Below are positions 8,453 through 15,361 of a stretch of 37,582 nucleotides of DNA, piece after piece. Within the stretch, counting starts at the first letter, position 1. Each line of letters opens with the position of its first letter. The notes under the pieces were generated by a model, which ran no database searches, was not told the DNA's origin, and saw only the letters and a list, made by a program, of their open reading frames with translations. The DNA comes from CAG-1000 sp964545285. GTDB lineage: Bacteria > Bacillota_I > Bacilli_A > RF39 > UBA660. Location: the NCBI GenBank assembly GCA_964545285.1, contig CAZJEW010000010.1, positions 1 to 37,582 of the forward strand. Reading direction: 5' to 3'. The position numbers and the translations under genes were made by a program.

Positions 8453-8902
8453 GTGAAAGACATAGGAGAGAGTTTTAAAGAAGCTAGAGAAGAAATAGGT
8501 ATATCAAAAGACGAAATAATTAGGGATTTAAATATTACAATGGGACAACTTGATAATCTTGAAGATGGTAATGCAAATGCGTTTAAGGATGTTTTCTTTT
8601 TAAAAGATTTAGTGAAAAAATATGCTAAATATTTAAATTTAGATGAAGATGAAATAGTTAGCAAGTTTAATGATTTTATTTTTGGTTATACATCAAGAAT
8701 ACTAGTAGAGGATATATTAGAGCAAACAAGAGAAATTCGAATACTAGAAAAAAAGAGTAATAATCCCAAAATAGTTTCACCATATACTAAAGTAATAAGC
8801 GAAAGTAAAACTAAGTATATAGTACTATATATAAGTGGCATAATTGTATTAATTATATTAGTGTTTTTTATAATTGCTTTTATTAATACTAAATTTAATT
8901 AG
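8453..8902 (+). CDS. rodZ: RodZ-like HTH membrane protein
   Basis: A 149-residue protein with an N-terminal helix-turn-helix of the RodZ type (GESFKEAREEIGISKDEI, then a region to about residue 65) and one transmembrane segment near the C-terminus (about 123-145). RodZ connects the MreB cytoskeleton with the cell-wall elongation machinery. The usual extracellular domain is absent, so only the cytoplasmic and membrane parts remain. The location, directly upstream of pgsA as in Bacillus (ymfM-pgsA), supports the call. The GTG at 8453 has AGGAGA four bases upstream; an in-frame TTG at 8435 lies inside the RNase P RNA end and is rejected. Confidence 0.75.
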   Translation: MKDIGESFKEAREEIGISKDEIIRDLNITMGQLDNLEDGNANAFKDVFFLKDLVKKYAKYLNLDEDEIVSKFNDFIFGYTSRILVEDILEQTREIRILEKKSNNPKIVSPYTKVISESKTKYIVLYISGIIVLIILVFFIIAFINTKFN

Positions 8903-8943
8903 AGTAATTTTAATAATTATTATGTTGAAAGGAGAATATGAAT

Positions 8944-9549
8944 ATGAATGTTCCAAACAAAATAACAATGTGTAGAATAATATTAGCTGTTTTATTATTA
9001 ATTCTTATGATTTTTCCTGTTGAAAAAATCGGAATAGAATTTCCAACTTTTGAAATTATTGCTACTAGAGGTACTTTAATTATTGATAGCAAATATATTA
9101 TTTGTGGTATTATGTTTATGGTAGCTGCATTTACTGATTTCTTAGATGGATATCTTGCTAGAAAATATAATCTAGTAACTGATTTTGGTAAAGTATTAGA
9201 TGCTATTGCTGACAAAGTATTAGTTAATGGAGTATTAATAATATTTGCTACTAGTGGATATATAAGTCCAATTATTCCGGTTGTTATTATATCTAGAGAT
9301 ACTATTGTCGATTCAATTAAAATGATTGCTGGACAAAAATCTGGTGCTGTAGGTGCTTCTAAAGCTGGTAAACTAAAAACCATGTTAATGCTTATAGGTA
9401 TATCGCTTATGTTTTTTTACAATTTACCATTTGAATTATGGGGTATAGATGTAGCTACTTTACTTATTATGTTAGCAACTGTATTGTCTGTTTATAGTGG
9501 AATACAATATTATGTTAAAAATAAAAAATATTTTGCTGATGTTAAATAG
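8944..9549 (+). CDS. pgsA: CDP-diacylglycerol-glycerol-3-phosphate phosphatidyltransferase
   Basis: Makes phosphatidylglycerol-phosphate, the committed step to phosphatidylglycerol and cardiolipin. The CDP-alcohol phosphotransferase signature DG(x)2AR(x)8G(x)3D(x)3D is complete in the stretch beginning DGYLARKYNLVTDFGK. Several hydrophobic segments follow. The ATG at 8944 is nine bases from AGGAG and gives the family-typical MNVPNKIT start; the ATG at 8938 is only three bases from that site. In Bacillus cinA and recA follow; here recA follows without cinA. Confidence 0.93.
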   Translation: MNVPNKITMCRIILAVLLLILMIFPVEKIGIEFPTFEIIATRGTLIIDSKYIICGIMFMVAAFTDFLDGYLARKYNLVTDFGKVLDAIADKVLVNGVLIIFATSGYISPIIPVVIISRDTIVDSIKMIAGQKSGAVGASKAGKLKTMLMLIGISLMFFYNLPFELWGIDVATLLIMLATVLSVYSGIQYYVKNKKYFADVK

Positions 9550-9551
9550 TT

Positions 9552-9586
9552 AAAAAAGATTAAAATTTAATTTTAATCTTTTTTTA
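9552..9586 (+). terminator. Terminator after pgsA
   Basis: Perfect 14-bp stem (9552-9565 with 9571-9584), 5-base loop, ending in a T run. It is A/T-symmetrical and could act in both directions. Confidence 0.85.
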
Positions 9587-9606
9587 TTGAATAAAATATT
9601 CAATAA
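9584..9606. repeat. 10-bp perfect inverted repeat
   Basis: TTATTGAATA (9584-9593), AAA, TATTCAATAA (9597-9606). It follows the pgsA terminator directly and has no T run after it on the plus strand. It could be a protein-binding site or a second hairpin. The rest of 9607-9668 is A/T-rich without visible structure. Confidence 0.6.
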
Positions 9607-9668
9607 ATGATAAAATTAAAATATAAATTTAATAATTGTTTTTATATTTAATGTAAAATTTAATTATA

Positions 9669-9684
9669 ACAAACATATGTTTGT
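9669..9684. promoter_or_regulatory. Probable LexA (SOS) box of recA
   Basis: Perfect 16-bp palindrome ACAAACATATGTTTGT. The Gram-positive LexA consensus is CGAACnnnnGTTCG; this site has C-AAAC-ATAT-GTTT-G, differing only by a symmetrical G-to-A and C-to-T. It ends nine bases before the recA -35. It fits the known LexA control of recA in Firmicutes. Confidence 0.7.
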
Positions 9685-9693
9685 AAAAAAGTA

Positions 9694-9722
9694 TTGACAA
9701 AGGCAAAAAATTGCTTTACAAT
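9694..9722 (+). promoter_or_regulatory. recA promoter (left copy)
   Basis: TTGACA (9694-9699), 17-base spacer, TACAAT (9717-9722). The copy right of the gap repeats the TACAAT element (9826-9831) but its -35 is cut by the N run. Confidence 0.8.
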
Positions 9723-9743
9723 TAATTTATAAGGAGACATAAA

Positions 9744-9795
9744 ATGAAAAAAGACAAAGACAAAACACTTGAACAAGTAATGGCTGATATTGAAA
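9744..9795 (+). pseudogene. recA: Truncated second recA 5' end at an assembly gap
   Basis: AAGGAG (9731-9736), then ATG and 17 codons reading MKKDKDKTLEQVMADIE before the sequence runs into Ns. The complete recA begins with the same residues except three (D4E, E10D, M13L), and several codons differ silently. The leader upstream is also homologous. This is most likely the end of a contig from a related strain or divergent haplotype, joined across the gap, rather than a second gene; a true partial tandem duplication cannot be excluded. Confidence 0.7.
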
Positions 9796-9805
9796 NNNNN
9801 NNNNN
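9796..9805. other. Scaffold gap (10 Ns)
   Basis: Ten consecutive Ns. A round number like this is normally a placeholder of unknown true length. Sequence resumes at ACAAAGG, homologous to position 9697 on the left side. Confidence 0.97.
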
Positions 9806-9857
9806 ACAAAGGTTATTTTTTATTTTACAATTAAGTTACTGAAGGAGACAAAATGTT

Positions 9858-10907
9858 ATGAAAAAAGAAAAAGACAAAACTTTAGATCAAGTACTTGCTG
9901 ATATTGAAAAACAATTTGGTAAAGGTGCTATTATGAAATTAGGAGAAAGAGGTATAAAAAATATAGATGTAGTATCTAGTGGTTCTATTACACTTGATCA
10001 AGCATTAGGAGTAGGTGGTTATCCAAAAGGAAGAATAGTAGAGATTTTTGGACCTGAATCTAGTGGTAAAACTACTATAGCATTACATGCAATTGCTGAA
10101 GTACAAAAAACTGGCGGTAAAGCAGCTTTTATTGATGCTGAACATGCTTTAGATCCTGTTTATGCTAAAAAATTAGGTGTTGATGTTGATGAATTATTAT
10201 TAAGTCAACCTGATACGGGAGAACAAGCTCTTGAAATAGTTGAAGCATTAGTTAGAAGTGAAGCAATGAGCATTATCGTAATAGATTCAGTAGCAGCCTT
10301 AGTGCCTCAAGCTGAAATTGAAGGTGAAATGGGTGATTCTCACGTAGGACTTCAGGCTAGATTAATGTCACAAGCTTTAAGAAAATTGAGCGGTGTAATA
10401 AGCAAAACTAATACAATATGTATATTTATAAATCAATTAAGAGAAAAAGTTGGTATTATGTTTGGCAATCCAGAAACAACTCCTGGAGGAAGAGCATTAA
10501 AGTTTTATTCAACAGTTAGGCTAGATGTAAGACGTGCTGAACAGATTAAAGTCGGAAATGATGCTGTTGGAAATAGAACTATTATCAAAGTTGTTAAAAA
10601 CAAGGTGGCTCCTCCATTTAGAACTGCTGAAGTTGAAATTATGTATGGTGAAGGCGTTTCTAAAACTGGAGAAGTAGTTGATTTAGCCTCTAATCTAGGA
10701 ATAATTGATAAGAGTGGTGCTTGGTTCAGTTATAAAGGTGAGAAGATTGGCCAAGGAAAAGAAAATGTTAAATTATTATTTAAGAATAATCCTAAACTAT
10801 TTAAAGAAATAGAAGATAAGGTTAGAAAAGATTTATTTAGCTTAAATGAAGAAAAAGATAAAAAAGATCTTAAAAAAATAGAAGAAGATATAAAACCAGA
10901 AGAATAA
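9858..10907 (+). CDS. recA: Recombinase RecA
   Basis: DNA-dependent ATPase for strand exchange and SOS co-protease. Walker A GPESSGKT is at residues 65-72. The core carries the family sequences VVDSVAALVPQAEIEG-like (here IVIDSVAALVPQ) and NQLREKVGIMFGNPETTPGG. The C-terminal tail is Lys/Glu-rich and acidic, as is common. The 349 residues are full length. AAGGAG is ten bases upstream. A two-codon reading frame ATGTTATGA (9853-9861) sits between the ribosome site and the start and overlaps it. A terminator overlaps the stop. cysS follows 108 bases later from its own promoter. Confidence 0.98.
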   Translation: MKKEKDKTLDQVLADIEKQFGKGAIMKLGERGIKNIDVVSSGSITLDQALGVGGYPKGRIVEIFGPESSGKTTIALHAIAEVQKTGGKAAFIDAEHALDPVYAKKLGVDVDELLLSQPDTGEQALEIVEALVRSEAMSIIVIDSVAALVPQAEIEGEMGDSHVGLQARLMSQALRKLSGVISKTNTICIFINQLREKVGIMFGNPETTPGGRALKFYSTVRLDVRRAEQIKVGNDAVGNRTIIKVVKNKVAPPFRTAEVEIMYGEGVSKTGEVVDLASNLGIIDKSGAWFSYKGEKIGQGKENVKLLFKNNPKLFKEIEDKVRKDLFSLNEEKDKKDLKKIEEDIKPEE

Positions 10908-10921
10908 TCTTCTTTTTTTTC
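10897..10921 (+). terminator. Terminator overlapping the recA stop
   Basis: AGAAGA (10898-10903), loop ATAA that includes most of the TAA stop, TCTTCT (10908-10913), then eight Ts. Confidence 0.8.
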
Positions 10922-10985
10922 TTCAGTAAATTTTATCAAATTATTCTAATTTTGTTATATAAGAATAGAATAATAATAAAAAATA

Positions 10986-10994
10986 TGATAGAAT
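10986..10994 (+). promoter_or_regulatory. Extended -10 promoter of cysS
   Basis: TGaTAGAAT, 21 bases before the cysS start. The leader is too short for a T-box, and none is seen. Confidence 0.45.
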
Positions 10995-11015
10995 CATTAT
11001 GAAGGGGTGAAGAGT

Positions 11016-12431
11016 ATGTCACTAAGATTATATAATACAATATCTAGAGAAAAAGAAGAATTTATTCCTATTAACGGAAATAAGGTTGGTATGTATGTTT
11101 GTGGGCCTACTGTATATGGAAATCCACATTTAGGACATGCTAAAAGCTATATAAGTTTTGATACAATATATAGATATTTAAAATATAAAAAATATGATGT
11201 TAAATATGTTCAAAATATTACAGATGTTGGTCATTTAGTTGGAGATGCTGATGAAGGTGAATCTAAAATTGAAAAACAAGCTAAAATAGAGAAAATAGAT
11301 CCATATGAAATAGCATATAAATATGAAAATATTTATTTTGATTGTATGAATAAACTTAATATTTTGAAACCTGATATTTCTTGTAGAGCAACTGGTCATA
11401 TTATTGAAATAATTGATATGGTAAAGACTCTTGTTGATAAGGGGTATGCTTATGTTACCAAAGAGAATAATGTATATTTTGATATAACTAAATTTAAAGA
11501 TTATGGTAAACTATCACATAGAACAATTGATGAAACTATTAGTGGTGAGAGAATTGAAATTGCTAGTGATAAAAAAAGACCTGAAGATTTTGCTTTGTGG
11601 AAATTTGCTGAAGATAATCATTTAATGAAATGGCCGTCACCTTGGGGTGTTGGCTATCCGGGATGGCATATAGAATGTTCTGTCATGTCTAAAAAATATT
11701 TAGGAGATACATTCGATATACATGGTGGTGGTATGGATAATATATTTCCGCATCATGAATGTGAAATAGCACAATCAGAGTGTGCTAATGGGTGTACTTT
11801 TGTAAAATATTTTATTCATAATAATTTAGTTACCGTAAATGGACAAAAGATGGGAAAATCTTTAGGAAACTTTATTTCACTACCTGATTTATTTAATAAG
11901 TATGATCCAATAATAATTAGATTTTACACTCTATTATCACATTATAGGAGACCAACTGATTTTGATGATGATAAAATATTAGAAGCTGAAAAAAGTTATA
12001 AATCATTATCTATTGGATTTGAAAAGTGTAGAAAAGTTGAGTACCAAGAACATAATTTTTCCAAAGAAATTAGTGATATTAAGAATAAATTTTTAGAAGC
12101 TATGGATGATGATTTTAATACTTCTTTAGCTATATCATATTTATATGAATTAAATAAGATAGTAAATAAAACGGATGATAAAAATGTATTATTAAGTACA
12201 TTAGATTTTATCGATGATACCGTTAACCCTATATTAGGTTTAGATTTCAATTTTAAAAATGATGATTCATCAAAAGAAGATAGATATATAGAGTATATTA
12301 TTGAATTAAGAAAAATATTTAGAGATGAAAAAAGATTTGATGTATCTGATGAAATAAGAGATAAATTATTGGAATATGATGTAGTTATTAAAGACGGTAT
12401 AGACGGAACTACATATACTAAAGAATATTAA
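11016..12431 (+). CDS. cysS: Cysteinyl-tRNA synthetase
   Basis: Class I aminoacyl-tRNA synthetase charging tRNA-Cys. The HIGH motif is HLGH in GNPHLGHAKSY. The KMSKS loop is KMGKS. The zinc ligands are the Cys of MYVCGPTVYG (residue 29), the Cys of WHIECSVMS, and the His/Glu of HHECE. The 471 residues match the family. An in-frame GTG at 11007 is part of the ribosome site AAGGGG; the ATG at 11016, eight bases from that site, is the chosen start. A terminator with the stop codon in its loop follows. Confidence 0.96.
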   Translation: MSLRLYNTISREKEEFIPINGNKVGMYVCGPTVYGNPHLGHAKSYISFDTIYRYLKYKKYDVKYVQNITDVGHLVGDADEGESKIEKQAKIEKIDPYEIAYKYENIYFDCMNKLNILKPDISCRATGHIIEIIDMVKTLVDKGYAYVTKENNVYFDITKFKDYGKLSHRTIDETISGERIEIASDKKRPEDFALWKFAEDNHLMKWPSPWGVGYPGWHIECSVMSKKYLGDTFDIHGGGMDNIFPHHECEIAQSECANGCTFVKYFIHNNLVTVNGQKMGKSLGNFISLPDLFNKYDPIIIRFYTLLSHYRRPTDFDDDKILEAEKSYKSLSIGFEKCRKVEYQEHNFSKEISDIKNKFLEAMDDDFNTSLAISYLYELNKIVNKTDDKNVLLSTLDFIDDTVNPILGLDFNFKNDDSSKEDRYIEYIIELRKIFRDEKRFDVSDEIRDKLLEYDVVIKDGIDGTTYTKEY

Positions 12432-12446
12432 CTATATTCTTTTTTA
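12420..12446 (+). terminator. Terminator of cysS with the stop codon in the loop
   Basis: AAAGAATA (12420-12427) pairs with TATTCTTT (12435-12442); the TAA stop (12429-12431) lies in the 7-base loop. T run to 12445. Confidence 0.8.
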
Positions 12447-12493
12447 TTTGATTATTTTTATGTTTGTTGTATAATAATAATAGGAGATTATCT

Positions 12494-13459
12494 ATGCCAG
12501 GGAAAAGGTTTAATTATTACAAATTTGTAGCTTTTTGTTTAATAGTTATTTTAATAATATTTGGTATAATATTTGGTATTATTAGTATAGTTAAAAATAT
12601 TAATTATAAAAAATCATATGAATATAAATTTATTCAAATTGGATATTCTGTTGAAGAAGAAAAAATACTTGAAGAATATTTTGATAGTAAAAAATTAAAT
12701 GAATTATTAATTAGAAAATATAATAGTAATATTGATGATTTTGCTAAAGAAAAATATTTTTTATATAAAAATCTAGATTCTTATTTGAGTTATAAAGAGG
12801 ATAATGATTCTAAGTCATTTAGTGATATAGTTGCTATTATAAACACTGAAGCTAATATTGAATGGTTAGATAATCAAAAGGATACAGATGTTATTAAGAA
12901 TGAACTTATGTTAGTTAATAGACTATATGGGCTTAAAAATGACTTTATACCTGATAATTTAGTTGACGTTCCAGTAGCTTACGCGTATTCTGGTAAAAAA
13001 GTAAGTGGTTCTATAATACAATATATAATTGATTTGATTTATGAAGGAAAGGATTCAGGATATACTTTTGTTGTATCTTCTGGATATAGATCATATTCCG
13101 AACAAGAATCAATTTATAATAACTATGTTAATAGTTATGGACAAATAGATGCTGATGAATTGGTTGCTAAACCTGGACATTCAGAATATCAAACAGGTAT
13201 TACTTTTGATTTACAACCATATAATAAAGTATTCGAAGATCCATATAGTAGTGAAGAATACGATTGGTTAAGTAAAACTGCTTACAAGTATGGATTTATT
13301 TTAAGACTTCAAAAGGATAAAGAAAAACTTACAGGTTTTAGTTCTTCTGCTTGGAAATTAAGATATGTTGGAGTAGATGCAGCAACTATAATGTACAAAG
13401 AAAATTTATCATTTGAAGAATATTATGCATTTTATGTTATAGGAGAAAAAAATGAATAA
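12494..13459 (+). CDS. VanY-fold D,D-carboxypeptidase homologue, active site lost
   Basis: A 321-residue membrane-anchored protein: one transmembrane segment (about 11-33), a helical linker, then a VanY/DacB-type M15 peptidase domain (about 155-310). Fold landmarks are present (VVSSGYRSYSEQ at 194-204; SEYQTGITFD at 230-239; WKLRYVG at 287-293). Active VanY enzymes have SxHxxGxAxD and EPWH. Here the zinc His is Tyr232, the catalytic Glu is Ser285 and the second zinc His is Lys288; only Asp239 remains. This suggests a pseudo-peptidase that may bind peptidoglycan or a partner. The ATG at 12494 has AGGAG seven bases upstream and TATAAT at 12470-12475. The 3' end overlaps yvcK by eight bases. Confidence 0.85.
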   Translation: MPGKRFNYYKFVAFCLIVILIIFGIIFGIISIVKNINYKKSYEYKFIQIGYSVEEEKILEEYFDSKKLNELLIRKYNSNIDDFAKEKYFLYKNLDSYLSYKEDNDSKSFSDIVAIINTEANIEWLDNQKDTDVIKNELMLVNRLYGLKNDFIPDNLVDVPVAYAYSGKKVSGSIIQYIIDLIYEGKDSGYTFVVSSGYRSYSEQESIYNNYVNSYGQIDADELVAKPGHSEYQTGITFDLQPYNKVFEDPYSSEEYDWLSKTAYKYGFILRLQKDKEKLTGFSSSAWKLRYVGVDAATIMYKENLSFEEYYAFYVIGEKNE

Positions 13460-14393
13460 AAAAGTAGTTGTTCTTGGAGGCGGAACCGGACAATCAAATT
13501 TGTTGAAAGGATTAAAAATGTTTCCTTTAGATATTACAGCTGTTGTAAGTGTATCAGATGATGGGAAAAGTTCAGGTGCTTTAAGAGAAATATTTAACAT
13601 ACCTGCTGTTGGAGACATCAGGAGAGTATTAATTGCATTATCTGAAACTGAAGATGTAATTGAAAAATTGGTTGGATATAGATTTAAAACAGATGGTGAG
13701 TTTAATGGTCACAGTTTAGGTAATATTATATTAACAGCTCTCTATAATATATATGGCAATCTTTCAAATGGAGTAAAAGAAGTAAGTAAATTATTGAATT
13801 TAAAGGGTAAGGTATTACCTTTAACCGATGATAATGTTGTATTAGTTGCAAAAATGAAAAATGGTCAAACTATTGAAGGTGAGCATAACATTACTGAATC
13901 TGGTATAGGAATAAATAAAGTATATTATAAAAAAAATCCTAAAATAAATAATGAAGTATTAGAGTCTATTCAAGAAAGTGACGCTATTGTATTAAGTATG
14001 GGTAGCCTTTTTACTAGTGTAATACCTAATATAATAAGTAAAGAGGTGATTAAATCTATAGATAATTCTAATGCAAAAATAATATATGTATGTAATATTA
14101 TGACACAGCCTGGTGAAACAGATGATTATAAAGTAAGTGATCACATTAATTTGCTTAATAGCTATTTAGGCAAAAGAAAAATAGATGCAGTAATAGTAAA
14201 TAATGAATTAATAAGCAAATCAATGATTAAGAAGTATCAAACATTAGAACAAAAAGATCCTGTGCTATTAGATAGAGATAAGATAAAAATAAACATTATT
14301 AGTAAACCATTACTAATTATTGATAAAGATAATACATTGAAACATGATAGTACTCGACTAGGGTTAGAAATATTAAACTATCTTATTAAATAG
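13452..14393 (+). CDS. yvcK: Gluconeogenesis factor YvcK (CofD-like)
   Basis: A 313-residue member of the YvcK/CofD-like family, a UDP-sugar-binding protein needed in Bacillus for growth on gluconeogenic carbon and for proper cell-wall enzyme placement. The N-terminal nucleotide-binding loop VVLGGGTGQSNLLKGLK and the VSDDGKSSGALR, VGDIRRVLIAL and GHSLGNIILTAL blocks are typical. AGGAG lies six bases before the ATG, inside the upstream gene, so it is translationally coupled to the VanY-like protein. That pairing fits a shared cell-wall role. In Bacillus yvcK sits between rapZ and whiA; neither is seen here. Confidence 0.92.
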   Translation: MNKKVVVLGGGTGQSNLLKGLKMFPLDITAVVSVSDDGKSSGALREIFNIPAVGDIRRVLIALSETEDVIEKLVGYRFKTDGEFNGHSLGNIILTALYNIYGNLSNGVKEVSKLLNLKGKVLPLTDDNVVLVAKMKNGQTIEGEHNITESGIGINKVYYKKNPKINNEVLESIQESDAIVLSMGSLFTSVIPNIISKEVIKSIDNSNAKIIYVCNIMTQPGETDDYKVSDHINLLNSYLGKRKIDAVIVNNELISKSMIKKYQTLEQKDPVLLDRDKIKINIISKPLLIIDKDNTLKHDSTRLGLEILNYLIK

Positions 14394-14412
14394 TGATTTT
14401 GCTTATTTTTGC

Positions 14413-14440
14413 TTGACATATTGAGTTAATTTATGATAAT
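14413..14440 (+). promoter_or_regulatory. Promoter of tRNA-Ala
   Basis: TTGACA (14413-14418), 16-base spacer, GATAAT (14435-14440). Transcription would begin near 14447, just ahead of a hairpin leader. Confidence 0.7.
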
Positions 14441-14449
14441 ATTAATACG

Positions 14450-14477
14450 CTTGATTATTGTTTATCTTATAATCAAG
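14450..14477 (+). repeat. Hairpin in the tRNA-Ala leader
   Basis: Perfect 9-bp stem CTTGATTAT (14450-14458) with ATAATCAAG (14469-14477), 10-base loop. No T run follows, so it is not a terminator. It ends 11 bases before the tRNA and would form the 5' end of the precursor. Confidence 0.65.
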
Positions 14478-14487
14478 TGCCTACCTT

Positions 14488-14564
14488 GGGGAATTAGCTC
14501 AGTTGGCTAGAGCATCTGCCCTGCACGCAGGAGGTCGCGGGTTCAAGTCCCACATTCTCCACCA
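14488..14564 (+). tRNA. tRNA-Ala (anticodon TGC)
   Basis: A 77-base cloverleaf with encoded CCA. The acceptor GGGGAAT/ATTCTCC includes the G3-U70 wobble that identifies tRNA-Ala. The D-arm is GCTC/GAGC, the anticodon TGC is at 14522-14524, and the T-loop is TTCAAGT. Two oddities stand out. The base before the anticodon (position 33) is C rather than the near-universal T. The T-stem has one C-A mismatch (14538 with 14552). Confidence 0.93.
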
Positions 14565-14575
14565 AAGTAAAGAAT

Positions 14576-14597
14576 AAGTCCTTTTAGGACTTTTTTA
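14576..14597 (+). terminator. Terminator of tRNA-Ala
   Basis: AAGTCC (14576-14581), loop TTTTA, GGACTT (14587-14592), then a T run. Confidence 0.85.
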
Positions 14598-14650
14598 TTG
14601 TTATAATAGATTTATTGTTGCTATTTTGATAAAATTATATTGAGGTTTAA

Positions 14651-15268
14651 ATGAAAAAGTTTAGTAAGATATTATCATTATTAATTTCTATATTAATAGT
14701 TATATTTGAAATAATAGCATTTATAGATTCATATAGCAGAAATGGATTTGGTTTATTTCTATTTTACACTGAGTGCAGTAATTTCTTTGCTATGATAGTA
14801 TGTGCAATATATTCTTTGTATATATTATTTAATTATAATAAAGAAATACCCAAATGGTTATATTTATTAAAATATATGGCTACTTTGGGTTTAATTATTA
14901 CTTTTATAATAGTTATATTAATTCTTTGCCCTATGTATGGGGCTAATGGATATAAGATGATGCTTTTATATGGTTCAATGTTATATCAGCACCTTATATG
15001 TCCAATATTATTATTTTTTTCATTCGTATTTGTTGATAAGATTAATAAAATAACTATAAAAGAATCATTTTTTTCTTTAATTCCTACTATTATTTATGCT
15101 TTAATTACAATTGTTTTAAATATTTTAAGAATTATAGAAGGACCTTATCCTTTTCTTTATGTTTATAATCAAACGGTTTTAATGTCAATATTATGGTTCA
15201 TAATTATTATAGGAGGTTCGTTTTTAATAGCCAATATTATTAGGGTAATTGTAAATCGTAGAAAATGA
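14651..15268 (+). CDS. Polytopic membrane protein, unknown
   Basis: A 205-residue, very hydrophobic protein with about six transmembrane helices (near residues 7-26, 37-62, 71-93, 103-127, 139-160 and 176-200). Polar landmarks are FYTECSN in the second helix region and LYQHLICPI in the fourth. These faintly recall Pr6Pr/FAR-17a-like membrane proteins, but I would not assign that family without a profile search. The start has TGAGG seven bases upstream. The stop is TGA, one of the clear examples of TGA as a stop. It stands alone after the tRNA terminator. Confidence 0.75.
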   Translation: MKKFSKILSLLISILIVIFEIIAFIDSYSRNGFGLFLFYTECSNFFAMIVCAIYSLYILFNYNKEIPKWLYLLKYMATLGLIITFIIVILILCPMYGANGYKMMLLYGSMLYQHLICPILLFFSFVFVDKINKITIKESFFSLIPTIIYALITIVLNILRIIEGPYPFLYVYNQTVLMSILWFIIIIGGSFLIANIIRVIVNRRK

Positions 15269-15304
15269 TTTACTTTATATTTACATTTTGTTCTGACTAT
15301 ATAA

Positions 15305-15333
15305 TTTACATTTTTAAAGATCGGTTATATAAT
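15305..15333 (+). promoter_or_regulatory. Promoter of the DUF1003 gene
   Basis: TTTACA (15305-15310), 17-base spacer, TATAAT (15328-15333). Confidence 0.7.
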
Positions 15334-15361
15334 GAAATCATAATAGAAAGAGGTGTATTAT

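Noticed and set aside
8910..9383. Minus-strand open frame over pgsA
   Set aside because: pgsA has a complete catalytic signature and ribosome site; the reverse frame has neither.
9584..9606. Second terminator after pgsA
   Set aside because: The stem is perfect but no T run follows on the plus strand; it is kept only as an inverted repeat.
10922..11015. T-box or riboswitch before cysS
   Set aside because: The leader is only about 20 bases after a good -10, and no specifier or antiterminator sequence is visible.
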